Below, piece by piece: positions 35,511 to 43,112 of a stretch of 51,577 nucleotides of DNA. A program made the position numbers and the translations under genes. The notes under the pieces were generated by a model. It was given only the letters and a program-made list of their open reading frames with translations. It was not told the DNA's origin and did not search any database. The DNA is taken from positions 1 through 51,577 of the forward strand of contig NZ_JALHLE010000041.1 in assembly GCF_022832385.1 (NCBI RefSeq), given 5' to 3'. Position 1 is the stretch's first letter. Each line of letters starts with the position of its first letter. This DNA is from Novosphingobium album (ex Hu et al. 2023) (lineage in GTDB: Bacteria; Pseudomonadota; Alphaproteobacteria; Sphingomonadales; Sphingomonadaceae).

Positions 35511-36063
35511 ACTGATAGCGGCTTTCAGCGACGCGCATCATCGCCAGGAACGACGGCTCTGTCGGCGGATCCCACCGGCCAGCCTGACATAACCCGAATG
35601 ACTGCTCTTTTCAGATTGCGACGTTCACGCCGCCAGAAGCGAACGTTGCAATATGGTCCGCAGCCGCCGGCTCAAGAAGACACGGACGCCGCGTCCACTG
35701 CCGCCAACAGACCCGACGTTCAAAAGCCAATCGGGACTTCCTTATACCTGCCTTCCATTCATCAGATTTCGACAGGGCGGCTTTGCGCCCCCAAAAATGC
35801 CATCTCGCAACCAGATTTGGTCGTGAAAGCGTTTGTCCGCCACAATCTCCCATACCGGTACCGCCGTCCAACGATTTTCGCGCCCGCTCTGCGGTGCTCG
35901 ATGTACGAAGTGAGCCACCGCTATTGTCGAAGTAGATGTGCGCCCCCCTTCCTTTGCTACTCGAACACCTTACCTCCGTAGAGAATGAGAAATATTCACA
36001 TAATGTTGACATCAATAATGAGTGTAGGGCACTGAGCGGCCTGGCGGCCAGGAGGAGTAGGTT
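35511..36063. other. 553-bp intergenic region upstream of the HAD phosphatase gene
   Basis: No intact gene is seen. On the minus strand from about 35980 a GGAGGT is followed by frames containing IYFDNSGGS and, in another frame, WEIVADKRFHDQIWLRDGIF, but stops and frame changes interrupt them, so a decayed gene is possible but unproven. The last ~80 bp are A/T-rich and hold the operator-like motif at 35986-36000 and TTGACA at about 36005. Confidence 0.5.
35986..36000 (+). promoter_or_regulatory. Operator-like motif upstream of the HAD gene
   Basis: TGAGAAATATTCACA differs by two bases (T for C at position 7, and the last base) from TGAGAAACATTCACT at 37918-37932 in the rpiR-receptor gap. It lies 64 bp before the HAD start. 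The pair suggests a shared regulator, most simply the RpiR protein encoded between them. Confidence 0.5.
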
Positions 36064-36840
36064 TTGTCCCTCGAGCAGCGTGTTGAAATCGGTTCCGTTG
36101 AACGTCGAATGCTCAGTGCGGCCAGAGGGGTCCTCCTGGATTGGGACGGCTGCATCGCCGTGAACAACCGTATTCTGCCGGGCGCGAAACAGTTCATCAC
36201 CCAGAATGCCGACCGGGTGGCGATCGTTTCCAACAATTCGACCCACCTGCCGGCCGATCTCGGGGAGATCCTTGCCGGGCACGGGGTCGCCCTCCCATCG
36301 GACAGGATATTCCTCGCGGGGGTGGAGGCCCTGCGCAGCGTCGCGCGATCAGGTGTCTCGCGGGTGATGCTGTGTGCGGCGCCGAGGATGCGCGGCTTTG
36401 CCCGATCGCTGGGATTGCGCGTGGTGCAGGACAATCCCGAGGCCGTGGTCCTCATGCGCGATGCGCATTTCACCTATAGGAAGCTGGAAAGGGCGGCCAA
36501 TGCCTTGCGGCAGGGAGCGCGCCTGATCGTCGCCAATGCTGATCGCACGCACCCTGGGCCTTATGGCCGTGTGGTGCCGGAGACCGGCGCGCTGCTGGCA
36601 GCCTTGCTGGCCTGCGTGGACGAACGGTCCGTGGAGCCCTGGGTGGCGGGGAAGCCCTGTCCCATGCTTTTCGAGCGGGCGTGCGAGGGGCTGGCGATCA
36701 CGCCGGAAGAGGCGGTGATGATCGGCGACAATCCGGAAACGGATGGGGAAGGGGCCGCGCGGCTGGGCATCAGGCCGATCCTGATCGGCGGCGCCTCGCA
36801 CCTCAGCCTGCTCGACCTGCTGGAGCCGGTCGCCGCGTAA
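36064..36840 (+). CDS. HAD-superfamily phosphatase (NagD/phosphoglycolate-phosphatase-like, C2 cap)
   Basis: A 258-residue Mg-dependent phosphohydrolase. Motif I is LLDWDGCIAVNN (nucleophile Asp26, acid Asp28), motif II VSNNST (Ser56), motif III Lys197 in VAGKPCPMLFE, and motif IV MIGDNPETDGEGA (Asp222, Asp227). The GKP-P motif and the cap between motifs II and III fit the NagD-like group that dephosphorylates small organophosphates. TTG 36064 is 6 bases after GGAGGAG, a very strong ribosome site. It is convergent with rpiR (2-bp gap). With a phosphonate-type importer and phospholipase nearby it could release phosphate from an imported ester; this is inference. Confidence 0.87.
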   Translation: MSLEQRVEIGSVERRMLSAARGVLLDWDGCIAVNNRILPGAKQFITQNADRVAIVSNNSTHLPADLGEILAGHGVALPSDRIFLAGVEALRSVARSGVSRVMLCAAPRMRGFARSLGLRVVQDNPEAVVLMRDAHFTYRKLERAANALRQGARLIVANADRTHPGPYGRVVPETGALLAALLACVDERSVEPWVAGKPCPMLFERACEGLAITPEEAVMIGDNPETDGEGAARLGIRPILIGGASHLSLLDLLEPVAA

Positions 36841-36842
36841 GC

Positions 36843-37742
36843 TCAGAAACGCTTGATCGAGAGGACGTCGAACGTCTTCTTGAGCACGTCGGTCGCGTGA
36901 TCGTAATCGGCCAGCGCAAGCCCGGCGATCAGCGCGTCGATGACGCAAAGCTGCGCGATCCGGCTGGTCATGGCCTCGGTGCGGAACCGCGTTTCGCGGG
37001 CCATCGTGAACAGCACGACGTCGGCATAGGCCTGTATCGGCGAACGCGCGAAATTGGTGACGACGATCGTCTTTGCGCCGGCTTCCTTGGCCAGTTTCGT
37101 GGCGATGACGGTTTCGTGCGTAGCGCCGCTGTGCGAGATGGTGATCGTCGCGACTTCGGGGCTGCATTGCGAGGCGCTGATGGCCTGGACGTGGCTGTCC
37201 GTGACCGCGCGGGCGTCGAGCCCGATCCGCAACATCCGGTAATGCGTGTCTTCGGCGATCGGGGCAGAGGAACCGATGCCGTAGATTTCCACCCGCTTTG
37301 CGCCCCGGACAGCCTCGACTGCCTGGGACAGTGCGACGGGATCGAGCACCGAGAGCGAATCGCGCAGCGCCTGAATGCCCGAATGGAAGACCTTGCGGCA
37401 GACGGTTTCCATGTCGTCGCTGCGGTCGAGGTCTTCGTGGATGAACTGGACCGGCTGGACGATCTCCTGCGCTAGGCTCAGCTTCATGTGCTGGAAGCCG
37501 GACAGGCCGATGTTGCGGCAGAAGTTGATCACGCTGCCTTCGCTGACGCCGGTCGCTTCGGACAGTTCGGTCACCGACATGCCGACAATGTCTTCGGGCC
37601 GCTCGAGAATGAATTCGGCGATTCGCTGCGCGCTCTTGGCCATGGTCGGCAGCGCGATCCTGATGCGGCCAAGGGCGTTTTCGACCGGCCGGGTATCGGC
37701 CTGACCGGCTCGGCCGCTCTGTGTTTTCGACGTGCTGGCCAT
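36843..37742 (-). CDS. RpiR/MurR-family transcriptional regulator with SIS domain
   Basis: A 299-residue regulator. The N-terminal HTH_6 domain (about 30-105) reads SAQRIAEFILERPEDIVGMSVTELSEATGVSEGSVINFCRNIGLSGFQHMKLSLAQE. The C-terminal SIS sugar-isomerase-like domain (about 125-270) has VEIYGIGSSAPIAEDTHYRML and ISHSGATHETVIATKLAKEAGAK, which bind phosphorylated small molecules. It is divergent from the receptor-importer-phospholipase operon and convergent with the HAD gene, so it is the likely local regulator sensing a phospho-compound. Candidate sites are described separately. Confidence 0.92.
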   Translation of the reverse strand: MASTSKTQSGRAGQADTRPVENALGRIRIALPTMAKSAQRIAEFILERPEDIVGMSVTELSEATGVSEGSVINFCRNIGLSGFQHMKLSLAQEIVQPVQFIHEDLDRSDDMETVCRKVFHSGIQALRDSLSVLDPVALSQAVEAVRGAKRVEIYGIGSSAPIAEDTHYRMLRIGLDARAVTDSHVQAISASQCSPEVATITISHSGATHETVIATKLAKEAGAKTIVVTNFARSPIQAYADVVLFTMARETRFRTEAMTSRIAQLCVIDALIAGLALADYDHATDVLKKTFDVLSIKRF

Positions 37743-37904
37743 GCAGGGACCTTCCGGGGATTCGTTGCATCCGACTATGGATGCTCAAACTCTTTCTGGC
37801 CAGACATGAGTGAAACTCAATTTTGGAAAAGGTCTTTCAGGCCTCGGAAACGCGTGGGTTTGAGGGCATTTTGCTCAACCATTTATGCATATTGCTCATG
37901 TTTA

Positions 37905-37927
37905 ATGTTTCATAAATTGAGAAACAT
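37905..37927. promoter_or_regulatory. Palindromic operator candidate (ATGTTTC-N9-GAAACAT)
   Basis: Perfect 7-bp arms 9 bp apart, interleaved with TTGAG-N9-CTCAA (37917-37935). TTTC/GAAA arms fit the general kind of site bound by RpiR-family dimers; the exact sequence is inferred, not known. Confidence 0.5.
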
Positions 37928-37955
37928 TCACTCAACTGTCACATCGAATCTCTAG

Positions 37956-38029
37956 GTCCCCGGCATCGCAGTGCCGGAACCGCCACCGCCGAGCCTCCGC
38001 TCGGGTACGGGGGACGGCAAAGCCGGGAC
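37956..38029 (+). ncRNA. Structured leader of the TonB-dependent receptor mRNA (candidate cis-regulatory RNA)
   Basis: Hairpins CCGGCA/TGCCGG (37960-37977) and CCGAGC/GCTCGG (37989-38004) are visible. In addition GTCCCCGGC (37956-37964) can pair with GCCGGGAC (38022-38029) with one bulge, excluding the first hairpin. Mutually exclusive folds about 40 nt before the start codon resemble riboswitch or attenuator layouts. The conserved boxes of cobalamin and TPP riboswitches were looked for and not seen. Confidence 0.3.
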
Positions 38030-38068
38030 GCTGCGCGAGAAACCTTTTCCTTTGCGGGGGCATGATCG

Positions 38069-40234
38069 GTGAACACGCGATTCAAACATCAACTGACGTA
38101 CATTCTGGCATCGGCGGCGACGGGCGCTCTGCTCTGCGCGGCTCCGGCCCGCGCGGCGGACGCAGCAAGCGACGCTGACTCGGCGGCCGATCCCTCGACC
38201 ATCGTCGTGACCGGCCAGGCGGTCGAAGCCACGCAGGTCGCCGAAGAGGCCGTCGAATTCGGCAACTATGTCCAGATCGTCGACGCCAAGCAGATCGAGG
38301 CCAGCGGCGCCAGCAACTTCGCCGAACTCGCCCAGTTCCTGATCAAGGGCGCCAACGTCGGCTACTCGCCCGACGAAGGCGAATATACGATCCGTCTCGA
38401 TGGCGGCGGGGACCGCGACACGCTGGTCGTGCTCGACGGCGTGCCGCTCTACGACCGTGGCCCGGCGCTCGAGGAAATCTGGGGCACGACGACGATCGAC
38501 CCGCACATGATCGAGCGCGTCGAGGTGTTCCGCGGCGGTAACAGCCTGTTCTTCGGCTCGAACGGCGGCATCGGCGTGGTGAGCATCGTCACCAAGCGTC
38601 CCGACGGTACGAACAAGGTTGAACTCGGCGCCAGCTACGGCTCGTTCAACTCGCGCGAACTGTGGGGTAACGCCCGCGCCGCACTCGACAGCGAAGGCCG
38701 CATCAGCGCCATGGTCTATGGCAGCATGCAGGACACCGATGGTCCGCGCCTGTTCAATCCTGACGACTTCGTCGACAACGTCGCTGCGGCCGGGGCCATT
38801 CACACCTATCCGCTGAACCGCACCAATGTCGGCATGAAGTTCCTGTTCAAGCCGAGCGATGCGACCGAAATCCGCCTGAACGGCCAGTACACGCAGATCG
38901 AATTCGACGACGCTTTCCCGGACAACGAGGTCATCTCGCCCAACCGCGTGCGCTACCCGATCATCGACGGCAGCATCACGCATCGCTGGTCGGACAAGCT
39001 GTTGACCGAGTTCTCGGCCTACTGGAGCAACCCCAAGCTCAACAACACCGAGACGTACGCCGAAGTCTGCCGCCAGGCGGAGGGCTGCATCGATCCCGCG
39101 ACCGGCGCCGCCATCGCCTTCGGTGACGCGACCGGCCGCTCCATTCCCTATCCCAACAAGGGCTTCGGAAAGGACTCCAAGGTCAGCGCGTTCATGGAAT
39201 ACGGCATGAACCTGCGCAACACGCTGATGCTGCCGAATGTCGGTGAAGCGGTCTTCGGGGTGCAGCGCACGTCCTACCGCAACGACTCCGATCCCGTGTT
39301 CCCGATCAGCCATGAATGGAACACGACCACCGGTGTCTATCTTGACGTGCGGCCGACGCTGCCGTTCAGCCCGAACACCAAGGTCAGCCTTGCCGGCCGC
39401 GTCGACTTCTCGAAGGCGTTCGACTCCAAGTTCATCTGGAAGTTCGGCCTGCGTCAGCCGATCGGGGCTTTCTACGTTCGCGCCAATGGCGGTACGTCGT
39501 ACAGCCTGCCCAAGACGAACGAGTTGTTCATGGATACCGTGGACCGCATCGGCAATCCCGACCTGAAGCCGGAATCGACCGAAACCTACAACGGCGCGAT
39601 CGGTTTCGCGAAGACCTTCGGCGATGTCAGCATCAGCGGTGAGGCCGGGATCTTCCACACCGACATCACCAACCGCATCCAGTCCACTTCGGGCCTGACG
39701 CCGAACACGTACTACAACAACACCGCCGTTACCCAGATCCGTGGCCTGACCGCGGACCTGAACCTGGCGATCGGCAAACAGTGGACCTTCAACCTCGGCT
39801 ACACGCGCCAGAAGGCCCATCTCAAGGGATCGGACCTGCAGATCAACGAGACGCCGGAATACATGATCCAGGGCACTGCCGCCTGGAGCTCGCCGGATGA
39901 CCGTTTCCACGTCAACCTGTTCCCGCGCTACCAAGGGCCGGAATATGCGACGGGCGGTATCGGCGGCAGCCTGCGCCACAATTTCGGCAACTACCTCGTC
40001 GTGAACGGTTCGATCGCGTTCTGGGCGGGCGAAGAGAAGCAGCACCGCTTCCAGTTGCGCTTCGTGAACATCTTCGACGAGAAGTATGCCGAGCGTTACG
40101 GCTACGGCAACATGCGCTTCAGTTCGGCTTTCATTCGCGGCGAGATGACCACGAGCGACCCGGACTACTACTTCGGCTATCCGTTCGAAGGCAAACCGCG
40201 CAGCGTGTTCTTCTCTTACACCACCAGCTTCTGA
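38069..40234 (+). CDS. TonB-dependent outer-membrane receptor
   Basis: A 721-residue receptor. The signal peptide ends at about residue 30 (APARAADA). A TonB-box-like STIVVTG follows at about 43-49. The plug domain (about 60-190) contains LAQFLIKGANVGY, RDTLVVLDGVPLYD and IERVEVFRGGNSLFFGSNGGIGVVSIVTK. The C-terminal ~530 residues form the beta-barrel, with PNPDLKPESTETYNGAIGF-like RIGNPDLKPESTETY and a terminal aromatic strand ending SYTTSF. GTG 38069 follows GCGGGGG. Being first in an operon with a PhnDCE-like importer and a phospholipase C, it probably imports an organophosphate ester across the outer membrane. Confidence 0.92.
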   Translation: MNTRFKHQLTYILASAATGALLCAAPARAADAASDADSAADPSTIVVTGQAVEATQVAEEAVEFGNYVQIVDAKQIEASGASNFAELAQFLIKGANVGYSPDEGEYTIRLDGGGDRDTLVVLDGVPLYDRGPALEEIWGTTTIDPHMIERVEVFRGGNSLFFGSNGGIGVVSIVTKRPDGTNKVELGASYGSFNSRELWGNARAALDSEGRISAMVYGSMQDTDGPRLFNPDDFVDNVAAAGAIHTYPLNRTNVGMKFLFKPSDATEIRLNGQYTQIEFDDAFPDNEVISPNRVRYPIIDGSITHRWSDKLLTEFSAYWSNPKLNNTETYAEVCRQAEGCIDPATGAAIAFGDATGRSIPYPNKGFGKDSKVSAFMEYGMNLRNTLMLPNVGEAVFGVQRTSYRNDSDPVFPISHEWNTTTGVYLDVRPTLPFSPNTKVSLAGRVDFSKAFDSKFIWKFGLRQPIGAFYVRANGGTSYSLPKTNELFMDTVDRIGNPDLKPESTETYNGAIGFAKTFGDVSISGEAGIFHTDITNRIQSTSGLTPNTYYNNTAVTQIRGLTADLNLAIGKQWTFNLGYTRQKAHLKGSDLQINETPEYMIQGTAAWSSPDDRFHVNLFPRYQGPEYATGGIGGSLRHNFGNYLVVNGSIAFWAGEEKQHRFQLRFVNIFDEKYAERYGYGNMRFSSAFIRGEMTTSDPDYYFGYPFEGKPRSVFFSYTTSF

Positions 40235-40244
40235 GCCTCGTGGA

Positions 40245-40274
40245 GATCCGGGCGGGAGCTGTTCCGCCCGGATC
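40245..40274 (+). other. Stable hairpin between the receptor and phnD-like genes
   Basis: GATCCGGGCGG (40245-40255) pairs perfectly with CCGCCCGGATC (40264-40274) over 11 bp with an 8-nt loop, 11 bp after the receptor stop. No T run follows. It may protect the 3' end of a processed receptor mRNA or attenuate transcription, giving more receptor than transporter. Confidence 0.5.
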
Positions 40275-40388
40275 GATTTGCGGAGCCGCCGTGTCCATCT
40301 TTCCCGTCTCTCACCGACCTTCACCTTCCTGTCATGCCGACCGCCTAGCGACCGGCGCGCGCCTGTGCGCGGTTCAGGGGGAACGATA

Positions 40389-41312
40389 ATGCGAAGGATC
40401 TTTGCTCGGGCGCTGGCGGTAGCGGTGCTGGCCGGTCTGGCGGCCTGTTCGGCCGGGAAGAATGCGGATCAGGCCCCGCCGCTTCATGTCCTGCTGATCC
40501 CCGCCGACGGCGGCACCGAAAGCGGGACGCTGGCGGACTACAAGCCCGTGTTTCAGGCGGTCGGCCAGACCGCCGGGATCGATTTCGACCTCAAGGTGGC
40601 GCAGTCCTACGGCGCTGTCGTCGAGGCGCTGTGCAATGGCACGGCGGATGTCGCCTTTGTCGGGCCCGTCACTTACCTGCAGGCCAGGGAGCGCGGCTGC
40701 GCAGAGCTGCTGGCCGTGGCGGTGGAGAACGGCAAGTCCGAATACTACGCCGGCATTTTCGCGCGCAAGGATGGCCCTGTCCACGCGATTAGCGACCTTC
40801 GCAGCCGGAGCCTAGCGCTGGGCGACGTGAACTCCACGTCCTCTTTCGTCATTCCGGTGGCCATGCTGGTCGAGGCGAAGCTCGATCCGGTAACGGAGCT
40901 TGGCGCCCTGCGGCTCACGGGCAGCCATGCCAACAGTCTGGCGGCTCTGCTGGAAAAGCGTGTCGATGCGGCGGCGCTTTCGTTCGATTCCTTCGAAAAG
41001 GCGGTGCGCGAAGGCGTCCCGGGCGTGGAGAACGTGCAGGTTGTCGCGCGCAGTGAGCCCATTCCCTATCCGCCGCTGGTCATGAACAACAAGCTGCCCG
41101 GGGCGCTCAAGACGAAGCTGCGTCAGGCCTTCGCGGATGTGGCCAAGGCACCGAGTATTCGCCCCGAAATGATCCGTGGCTACGGCGGCAAGCAGGTCGA
41201 TGGTTATGACGCAGCCTTCCCGGCGGAGCGCTTCGACGATGCGGCGCGCAAGATGGCGCTGGTGAGCGATGAGCTGAAAGGCGAAATCCTCAAGAAGTCG
41301 GCCGAGCGCTGA
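40389..41312 (+). CDS. PhnD-like phosphate/phosphite/phosphonate-type ABC substrate-binding lipoprotein
   Basis: A 307-residue binding protein starting at ATG 40389 after AGGGGGAA. The lipobox is LAAC (Cys20). The PhnD-like fold is shown by LHVLLIPADGG, LADYKPVFQAVGQTAGIDFDLKVAQSYGAVVEALCNGTADVAFVGPVTYLQARERG and SLALGDVNSTSSFVIP (ligand anion-binding loop with Ser/Thr). It would deliver a phosphonate, phosphite or phosphate ester to the PhnE-like permease. 12 bp separate it from the ATPase gene. Ligand identity cannot be read from sequence. Confidence 0.9.
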   Translation: MRRIFARALAVAVLAGLAACSAGKNADQAPPLHVLLIPADGGTESGTLADYKPVFQAVGQTAGIDFDLKVAQSYGAVVEALCNGTADVAFVGPVTYLQARERGCAELLAVAVENGKSEYYAGIFARKDGPVHAISDLRSRSLALGDVNSTSSFVIPVAMLVEAKLDPVTELGALRLTGSHANSLAALLEKRVDAAALSFDSFEKAVREGVPGVENVQVVARSEPIPYPPLVMNNKLPGALKTKLRQAFADVAKAPSIRPEMIRGYGGKQVDGYDAAFPAERFDDAARKMALVSDELKGEILKKSAER

Positions 41313-41323
41313 GGGGACGGGCC

Positions 41324-42103
41324 ATGGAAATCCAGTTCCGCAACATCGGCAAAGTATGGCCCGACGGAACCACGGCCTTGCGCGAGGTCGACCTGACCGT
41401 TCCGGCCGGACAGTTCTGCGTCCTGCTTGGCCATTCCGGGGCAGGCAAGTCCACCCTGCTGCGCTGCGTCAACGGGCTGGAGGTGCCGACGAGTGGACAG
41501 GTCCGCATCGACGGCCAGCCGGTTGGCAAGACCTCGCTTCCGGCACTGCGCCGCCGGATTGCCATGGTGCACCAGCACTTCGGCCTCGTCCCGCGCGCGA
41601 GTGGCGCTGCCAATGTCATGGCCGGAGCGGTTTCGGTTCTTCCGCTCTGGCGGGTCCTGACGGGCGTCTATCCGGCGGCCACGAAGCGCAAGGTCTGCGA
41701 TCTGCTGAAGGCGGTGGGGCTGGACGAAGCGCACCTGCGCCGCCGGGCCGAACAGCTTTCGGGCGGCCAGCAGCAGCGCCTCGGATTGGCGCGTGCCTTC
41801 ATGCTCGACCCGGTGGTCATTCTGGCCGACGAGCCGGTGGCCAGTCTGGACCCGGCACTCGGGCGCGAGGTGCTCGAACTGCTCAAGGCGCAGGCGCGCG
41901 AGCGGGGCGCTACGGTGCTGTGCAGCCTGCACCAGCTCGATCTCGCCCGTGCCTTTGCCGACCGGATCGTCGCGCTGCACCGGGGGCGCGTGATCTTCGA
42001 TGGGCCGCCCGAAGCTCTCAACGCAAGGGACGTCGCGGCCATCTATGCCCGCGATGACACCGCCGAACCGCACGCACCCGTGCCGCTGCGGGAGGCGGTA
42101 TGA
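41324..42103 (+). CDS. PhnC-like ABC transporter ATP-binding protein
   Basis: A 259-residue ATPase with Walker A GHSGAGKST (36-44), Q-loop Gln84 (MVHQHFG), signature LSGGQ (145-149), Walker B VVILADE (164-170) and the H-loop His in SLHQLDLA. HQHFGLVPRASGAANVMAG is typical of the PhnC branch. It energises uptake by the PhnE-like permease. Its stop overlaps the permease ATG by 4 bp (ATGA). Confidence 0.93.
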   Translation: MEIQFRNIGKVWPDGTTALREVDLTVPAGQFCVLLGHSGAGKSTLLRCVNGLEVPTSGQVRIDGQPVGKTSLPALRRRIAMVHQHFGLVPRASGAANVMAGAVSVLPLWRVLTGVYPAATKRKVCDLLKAVGLDEAHLRRRAEQLSGGQQQRLGLARAFMLDPVVILADEPVASLDPALGREVLELLKAQARERGATVLCSLHQLDLARAFADRIVALHRGRVIFDGPPEALNARDVAAIYARDDTAEPHAPVPLREAV

Positions 42104-43089
42104 AAGCCGCCGCTCCCATCGGCAGCGCCCCCGGCTGGACCTATCCGCAGCCGTTCGGCGCGCGTAGCCTGCTGATCCTGATCGCGGCGGCGGCGCTGCT
42201 TTTCTACACCGGGGGACGCGTCGAGGCCGGACGGATGCTGTCGCTGACCGGCGCCGCGCTGCTGGGTGAAAAGGCCGGGGACGGGGGCAATGTCTTCGCG
42301 CGCCTGTTCCCGCTGCAGGTTTCGGACCGGCAGGAGGTTTCGCGCATCGCGAACTTTGATCCCGCCCATCTGCCGCCTTTCTCCTATCTGGAAGAGGTGC
42401 GCGCCAGCGAGAAGACGCTCGATCCCGAAACGCTGGAGATGACGGAGCGGCCGGTTACCCGGACTTATCTGGTCCAGCCGCTCGGTTATATCGGCCATGT
42501 CGCCATCAAGGTTATCGAGACGCTGGAAATCGCACTTTGGGGCACGCTGATCGGCATGATCCTGGGCCTGCCGCTGGCCCTGCTCAGCGCCCGCAATGTC
42601 ATGCCGCTTGGCGCCGTGCGGTTTCTGGCCCGTTCGCTGGTGAGCTTTCTGCGCGCCTTGCCCGAACTGATCAGCGCGCTGTTTCTCGTGATCGCTTACG
42701 GCTTCGGTCCGATTGCCGGTTTCATGGCGCTTGGCCTGCATGCGGTGGGCGTGCTTGGCAAGTTCTACGCCGACGACACGGAGAACGCCGACCGCCGTCC
42801 GCAGGAGGCGCTGGCGGCGATCGGTGGCGGACGGCTCGCGGTCTGGCGCCTGGCGGTGCTGCCGCAGGCCCTGCCGCAATATATCGGCGCGACGCTCTAC
42901 GTGCTCGACCGCAATGTCCGCATGGCCACGGTGATCGGCCTCGTCGGCGCCGGGGGCATCGGGCAGGAGCTGAAGGGCCGCTACGACATGTACGAATACG
43001 GCCACGTCGGCACGATCCTGATCGCCATTTTCCTGGTGGTGCTGACGCTCGACCAGATTTCCGCCCGCTTGCGGCGGCGTTTTCTCTGA
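42100..43089 (+). CDS. PhnE-like ABC transporter permease with long periplasmic insert
   Basis: A 329-residue inner-membrane protein. TM1 is at about 27-47 (LLILIAAAALLFYTGG). A hydrophilic stretch of about 85 residues then precedes the BPD transmembrane domain (about 140-325), which contains LEIALWGTLIGMILGLPLALLSARN, the EAA-type coupling loop EALAAIGGGRLAVWRLAVLPQALPQYI and VIGLVGAGGIGQELKGRYDMYEYG. PhnE is usually about 260-280 residues, so this one is longer because of the insert. It is translationally coupled to the ATPase gene. Confidence 0.92.
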   Translation: MKAAAPIGSAPGWTYPQPFGARSLLILIAAAALLFYTGGRVEAGRMLSLTGAALLGEKAGDGGNVFARLFPLQVSDRQEVSRIANFDPAHLPPFSYLEEVRASEKTLDPETLEMTERPVTRTYLVQPLGYIGHVAIKVIETLEIALWGTLIGMILGLPLALLSARNVMPLGAVRFLARSLVSFLRALPELISALFLVIAYGFGPIAGFMALGLHAVGVLGKFYADDTENADRRPQEALAAIGGGRLAVWRLAVLPQALPQYIGATLYVLDRNVRMATVIGLVGAGGIGQELKGRYDMYEYGHVGTILIAIFLVVLTLDQISARLRRRFL

Positions 43090-43112
43090 CCCTTTCCCGC
43101 AGGAGACGATCC

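Larger units (their letters stand above)
37743..38068. promoter_or_regulatory. Divergent rpiR / TonB-receptor control region
   Basis: A 326-bp region, strikingly A/T-rich from about 37790 to 37935 against a GC-rich background. It contains TGAGT-GAA-ACTCA (37807-37819), ATGTTTC-N9-GAAACAT (37905-37927), TTGAG-N9-CTCAA (37917-37935) and, nearer the receptor gene, a GC-rich segment with stable hairpins (37956-38029). No coding sequence is seen. Confidence 0.6.

Noticed and set aside
37956..38068. Cobalamin riboswitch upstream of the TonB receptor
   Set aside because: The CCCGCAACTG and GCCACTG-type boxes are missing, although hairpins are present.
37952..40324. 790-codon minus-strand frame opposite the TonB receptor
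   Set aside because: Composition is that of a codon shadow; the receptor has intact plug and barrel motifs on the plus strand.
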